Assembly (NCBI GenBank): GCA_944376785.1
Contig: CALWDV010000022.1
Location: forward strand, 1 to 15,486
Direction of reading: 5' to 3'
Source of the DNA: an uncultured Clostridia bacterium
GTDB lineage: Bacteria; Bacillota; Clostridia; Christensenellales; UBA1242
Length of the DNA: 15,486 bases
Shown here: piece by piece, positions 13,899 to 15,486 of the stretch
Position numbering within the stretch: the first letter of the stretch is position 1
Layout: each line of letters opens with the position of its first letter
Notes under the pieces: model-generated
Databases searched by the model: none
What the model saw: only the letters and a program-made list of their open reading frames with translations
What the model was told of the DNA's origin: nothing
Translations under genes and position numbers: made by a program

Positions 13899-14501
13899 AT
13901 GTTAGATTATGAAACCAAATATTATAACCAAAACATAAAACTAATTGCAGGTGTTGACGAAGCAGGGCGTGGTCCACTTGCTGGGCCTGTTTGTGTTGCT
14001 GCTGTTATAATGCCATATGATAAAAATGAAATAATTGAAGAAATTAACGATAGTAAAAAATTAACTGAAAAAAAACGTGAAAAGTTGTTTGATTTAATTA
14101 TTGAAAAAGCAATAAGTTATAAAATTGTTTTAATTAATGAAAAGATAATTGACGAAATAAACATTTTAAATGCAACCAAATTGGGTATGAAACAAGCAAT
14201 AGAAGGTTTAAGTGTTAAACCAGAACTGGTTTTAATTGATGCTGTGCCACTTGATTTAAACATAAAAAATGAAAGTATAATTAAAGGCGATGCAAAATGT
14301 TATAACATTGCAGCAGCTTCAATTTTAGCAAAAGTTACTCGTGATAGATTAATGGTTGAATTAGACCAAAAATATCCTAATTACAATTTTAAAAAACATA
14401 AAGGTTATGGAACAAAAGAGCATATTGAAAATTTAAAAAAGTTTGGTAAATGCGAAATACATAGAAACAGTTTCATAAAAAAATTTATAAGCAATGAATA
14501 A
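13899..14501 (+). CDS. rnhB: Ribonuclease HII
   Basis: Removes RNA and single ribonucleotides from RNA-DNA hybrids in the chromosome. The 200 residues begin with a short lead and then IAGVDEAGRGPLAGPV (17-31). The expected catalytic acids are present: D20 and E21 in VDEAGRG, D114 in LIDAVPL, and D131 in KGDAKCYNIAAASILAKVTRD. DSKKL (51-55) and HKGYGTKEH (167-175) are further family motifs. At 200 residues it is shorter than B. subtilis RnhB, lacking the N-terminal extension. AAAGAG about eight bases upstream is a moderate ribosome-binding site. Its stop overlaps yraN by eight bases. Confidence 0.96.
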   Translation: MLDYETKYYNQNIKLIAGVDEAGRGPLAGPVCVAAVIMPYDKNEIIEEINDSKKLTEKKREKLFDLIIEKAISYKIVLINEKIIDEINILNATKLGMKQAIEGLSVKPELVLIDAVPLDLNIKNESIIKGDAKCYNIAAASILAKVTRDRLMVELDQKYPNYNFKKHKGYGTKEHIENLKKFGKCEIHRNSFIKKFISNE

Positions 14502-14826
14502 TCTTGGTGTGCTTGGTGAAGAACAAGCGGTTAAATATTTGTTAAAAAATAAATATAAAATATTAGAAACAAACTTTAAAACTATGTTTGGTGAAATAGA
14601 TATTATTGCCAAAATAAAAAATGTTATTGTTTTTGTTGAAGTTAAAACAAGAAACAACTTAAAGTTTGGTTTTCCGTGTGAAAGTGTAACACAAAACAAA
14701 CAACACAAAATTAAAATGGTGGCAGAGTATTTTTTAATTAAAAATAAATTATTAAAAAATGAAATAAGATTTGATGTTATTGAAATTTTAAATAGTGAAA
14801 TTAAGCATATTACAAACGCGTTTTAA
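14494..14826 (+). CDS. yraN: YraN family (UPF0102) endonuclease-like protein
   Basis: Member of the widespread UPF0102/YraN family, which has the restriction-endonuclease-like fold. Its cellular role is not well established. The 110 residues begin LGVLGEEQAVKYLLKNKYKILETNF, followed by the PD-(D/E)xK core: GEIDIIA (34-39) with D36, and FVEVKTR (47-53) with E49 and K51. RFDVIEI (92-98) follows. The start overlaps the rnhB stop in ATGAATAA and has no Shine-Dalgarno sequence, as at plsX-rnc. Position after rnhB is usual for the family. It is the last gene before the rplS promoter, and no hairpin terminator is visible after it. Confidence 0.9.
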   Translation: MNNLGVLGEEQAVKYLLKNKYKILETNFKTMFGEIDIIAKIKNVIVFVEVKTRNNLKFGFPCESVTQNKQHKIKMVAEYFLIKNKLLKNEIRFDVIEILNSEIKHITNAF

Positions 14827-14884
14827 ATATGACTTCATTTAGGCAAAAAAAATAAAAATTTTATGAATATTTTGTAAAAAATAC

Positions 14885-14916
14885 TTGTATTAATTATTGT
14901 GATATGGTATTATAAT
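14885..14916 (+). promoter_or_regulatory. Promoter for rplS
   Basis: TTGTAT (14885-14890) is 17 bases from an extended -10 TGG-TATTAT (14905-14913), and a perfect TATAAT (14911-14916) overlaps it. Either would start the transcript near 14918-14922, at the base of the structured leader. Confidence 0.6.
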
Positions 14917-14917
14917 G

Positions 14918-14993
14918 CAGTGACTTCGGTTGGTCCGCTGATTACAAAATGTGTCATGAACAACTAATAAAAAATTAGGAGGAGTTGTAAGTC
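14918..14993 (+). promoter_or_regulatory. Structured leader of rplS, candidate L19 autoregulatory element
   Basis: The ~75-base leader holds several complementary segments. CAG and CGG (14918-14920, 14927-14929) pair with CCG-CTG (14935-14940), leaving TGACTT (14921-14926) as a bulge. TGACTT is complementary to AAGTCA (14989-14994), which includes the A of the start codon. TTACAA (14942-14947) is complementary to TTGTAA (14985-14990). ACAACTAAT (14960-14968) can pair with ATTAG and TTGT, leaving the GGAGGAG ribosome-binding site in a bulge. These pairings partly exclude one another, as expected for a translational switch. Leaders before rplS that respond to L19 are catalogued in Firmicutes. 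Whether this one matches that family cannot be checked here. Confidence 0.6.
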
Positions 14994-15356
14994 ATGAATT
15001 TAATTGATTTAATAGAAAAAGAAAATTTAAAACCTGAACTACCTGAATTTAGTGTTGGTGACACTGTTAAGGTATTCATTAAAATTGTTGAAGGTGGCAA
15101 GGAACGTATTCAAGCATTTGAAGGTGTTGTAATTTCTAAAAAACATTCAAGTGTTAGAGAAACATTCACAGTTCGTCGTGTTTCTTTTGGCGTTGGTGTT
15201 GAAAAAACTTTCCCACTACACAGCCCACGTATTGACCACATCGAAGTTTTAAAGAAAGGTAAAGTTAGACGTGCTAAATTATATTACTTACGTGAACTTT
15301 CTGGTAAAGCTTCAAAAATTAAAGAAAAACAAACAACAAAAACAGAAAATAAGTAA
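14994..15356 (+). CDS. rplS: 50S ribosomal protein L19
   Basis: Large-subunit protein at the 30S-50S interface. The 120 residues contain the L19 core: FSVGDTVKVFIKIVEGGKERIQAFEGVVISKKH, then VRRVSFGVGVEKTFPLHSPRI (60-80) and KVRRAKLYYLRELSGKASKIKE. The tail is Lys/Thr-rich. A strong GGAGGAG (14978-14984) is nine bases from the ATG. Normally rplS is the last gene of rpsP-rimM-trmD-rplS. Here it has moved behind yraN and become a single-gene unit with its own promoter, leader and terminator. Confidence 0.97.
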   Translation: MNLIDLIEKENLKPELPEFSVGDTVKVFIKIVEGGKERIQAFEGVVISKKHSSVRETFTVRRVSFGVGVEKTFPLHSPRIDHIEVLKKGKVRRAKLYYLRELSGKASKIKEKQTTKTENK

Positions 15357-15362
15357 AAATTT

Positions 15363-15387
15363 CCGCTTAAATTTAAGCGGTTTTTTT
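15363..15387 (+). terminator. Intrinsic terminator after rplS
   Basis: CCGCTTAAATTTAAGCGG (15363-15380) is a perfect palindrome giving a 7-bp stem with four G-C pairs and an AATT loop. Seven T residues follow. It is the most GC-rich terminator in the window. Confidence 0.9.
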
Positions 15388-15486
15388 ATTTTTTTATATA
15401 TATTATTTTTTATATATATAATAAAGTTATATATATAAATTTATTAAAATAACTAATATTATTGTTTTGTTAATTATTTTAATTGT
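15388..15486. repeat. Nearly pure A+T tract with TATATA runs and a 13-bp inverted repeat
   Basis: Only a few G or C residues occur after the rplS terminator. TTTATATATATAA (15409-15421) and TTATATATATAAA (15427-15439) are perfect inverted copies around TAAAG. No gene is seen. It could be an intergenic spacer or an AT-rich promoter region of a gene beyond the window. Confidence 0.5.

Noticed and set aside
14949..14978. Nine-codon upstream ORF (ATG TGT CAT ... TAG) in the rplS leader, ending at the ribosome-binding site
   Set aside because: It has no ribosome-binding sequence of its own, and such short ORFs arise by chance. The RNA pairing explains the leader better.
1..15486. A hidden novel multi-gene system, mobile element or CRISPR array
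   Set aside because: Every substantial ORF on the coding strand belongs to a recognised core family, intergenic gaps are short, and no transposase, integrase, long repeat array or foreign-looking gene is visible.

Overview
The window is a dense stretch of chromosomal housekeeping genes from a very AT-rich bacterium. The gene order (tmcAL / pta-ackA / rpmF / plsX-rnc-smc-ftsY / ylxM-ffh-rpsP-khpA / rimM-trmD-rbgA-rnhB-yraN / rplS) is that of Firmicutes, and the pta-ackA-rpmF-plsX linkage looks clostridial. Trp codons are TGG, and rimM ends on TGA, so the standard bacterial code is used and this is not a UGA=Trp mycoplasma. My inference is an uncultured, small-genome, gut-type low-GC Firmicute (Clostridia or Bacilli side). 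The taxonomy cannot be settled from the sequence alone.

Layout. Positions 1-130 (minus) hold the N-terminal part of tmcAL, divergent from pta. Positions 262-2528 encode phosphotransacetylase and acetate kinase, which make ATP from acetyl-CoA. Positions 2553-2859 are a self-contained rpmF (L32) unit with a consensus promoter and a terminator. Positions 2982-9267 run plsX-rnc-smc-ftsY (phospholipid synthesis, RNA processing, chromosome organisation, SRP receptor), with a second promoter before smc and a terminator after ftsY. Positions 9330-11692 run ylxM-ffh-rpsP-khpA (SRP, S16, KH RNA-binding protein), again with a promoter and a terminator. Positions 11694-14826 run rimM-trmD-rbgA-rnhB-yraN (ribosome maturation, tRNA modification, RNase HII, YraN). 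Positions 14885-15387 hold rplS (L19) with its own promoter, a structured leader and a terminator. The last ~95 bases are almost pure A+T. There is no gene-free stretch over 300 bases.

I see no mobile element, CRISPR array, phage gene, tRNA/rRNA gene or pseudogene, and no new multi-gene system. What merits a second look is regulatory and architectural: an rplS leader that can pair with its own start site, a 22-bp inverted repeat between promoter and start of ylxM, a 13-bp direct repeat flanking the ackA -10 box, face-to-face -10 boxes between tmcAL and pta, two SD-less junctions with the same 8-base overlap, and loss from this locus of genes usually found in it (yceD, fabD/fabG/acpP, the trmD-rplS linkage).
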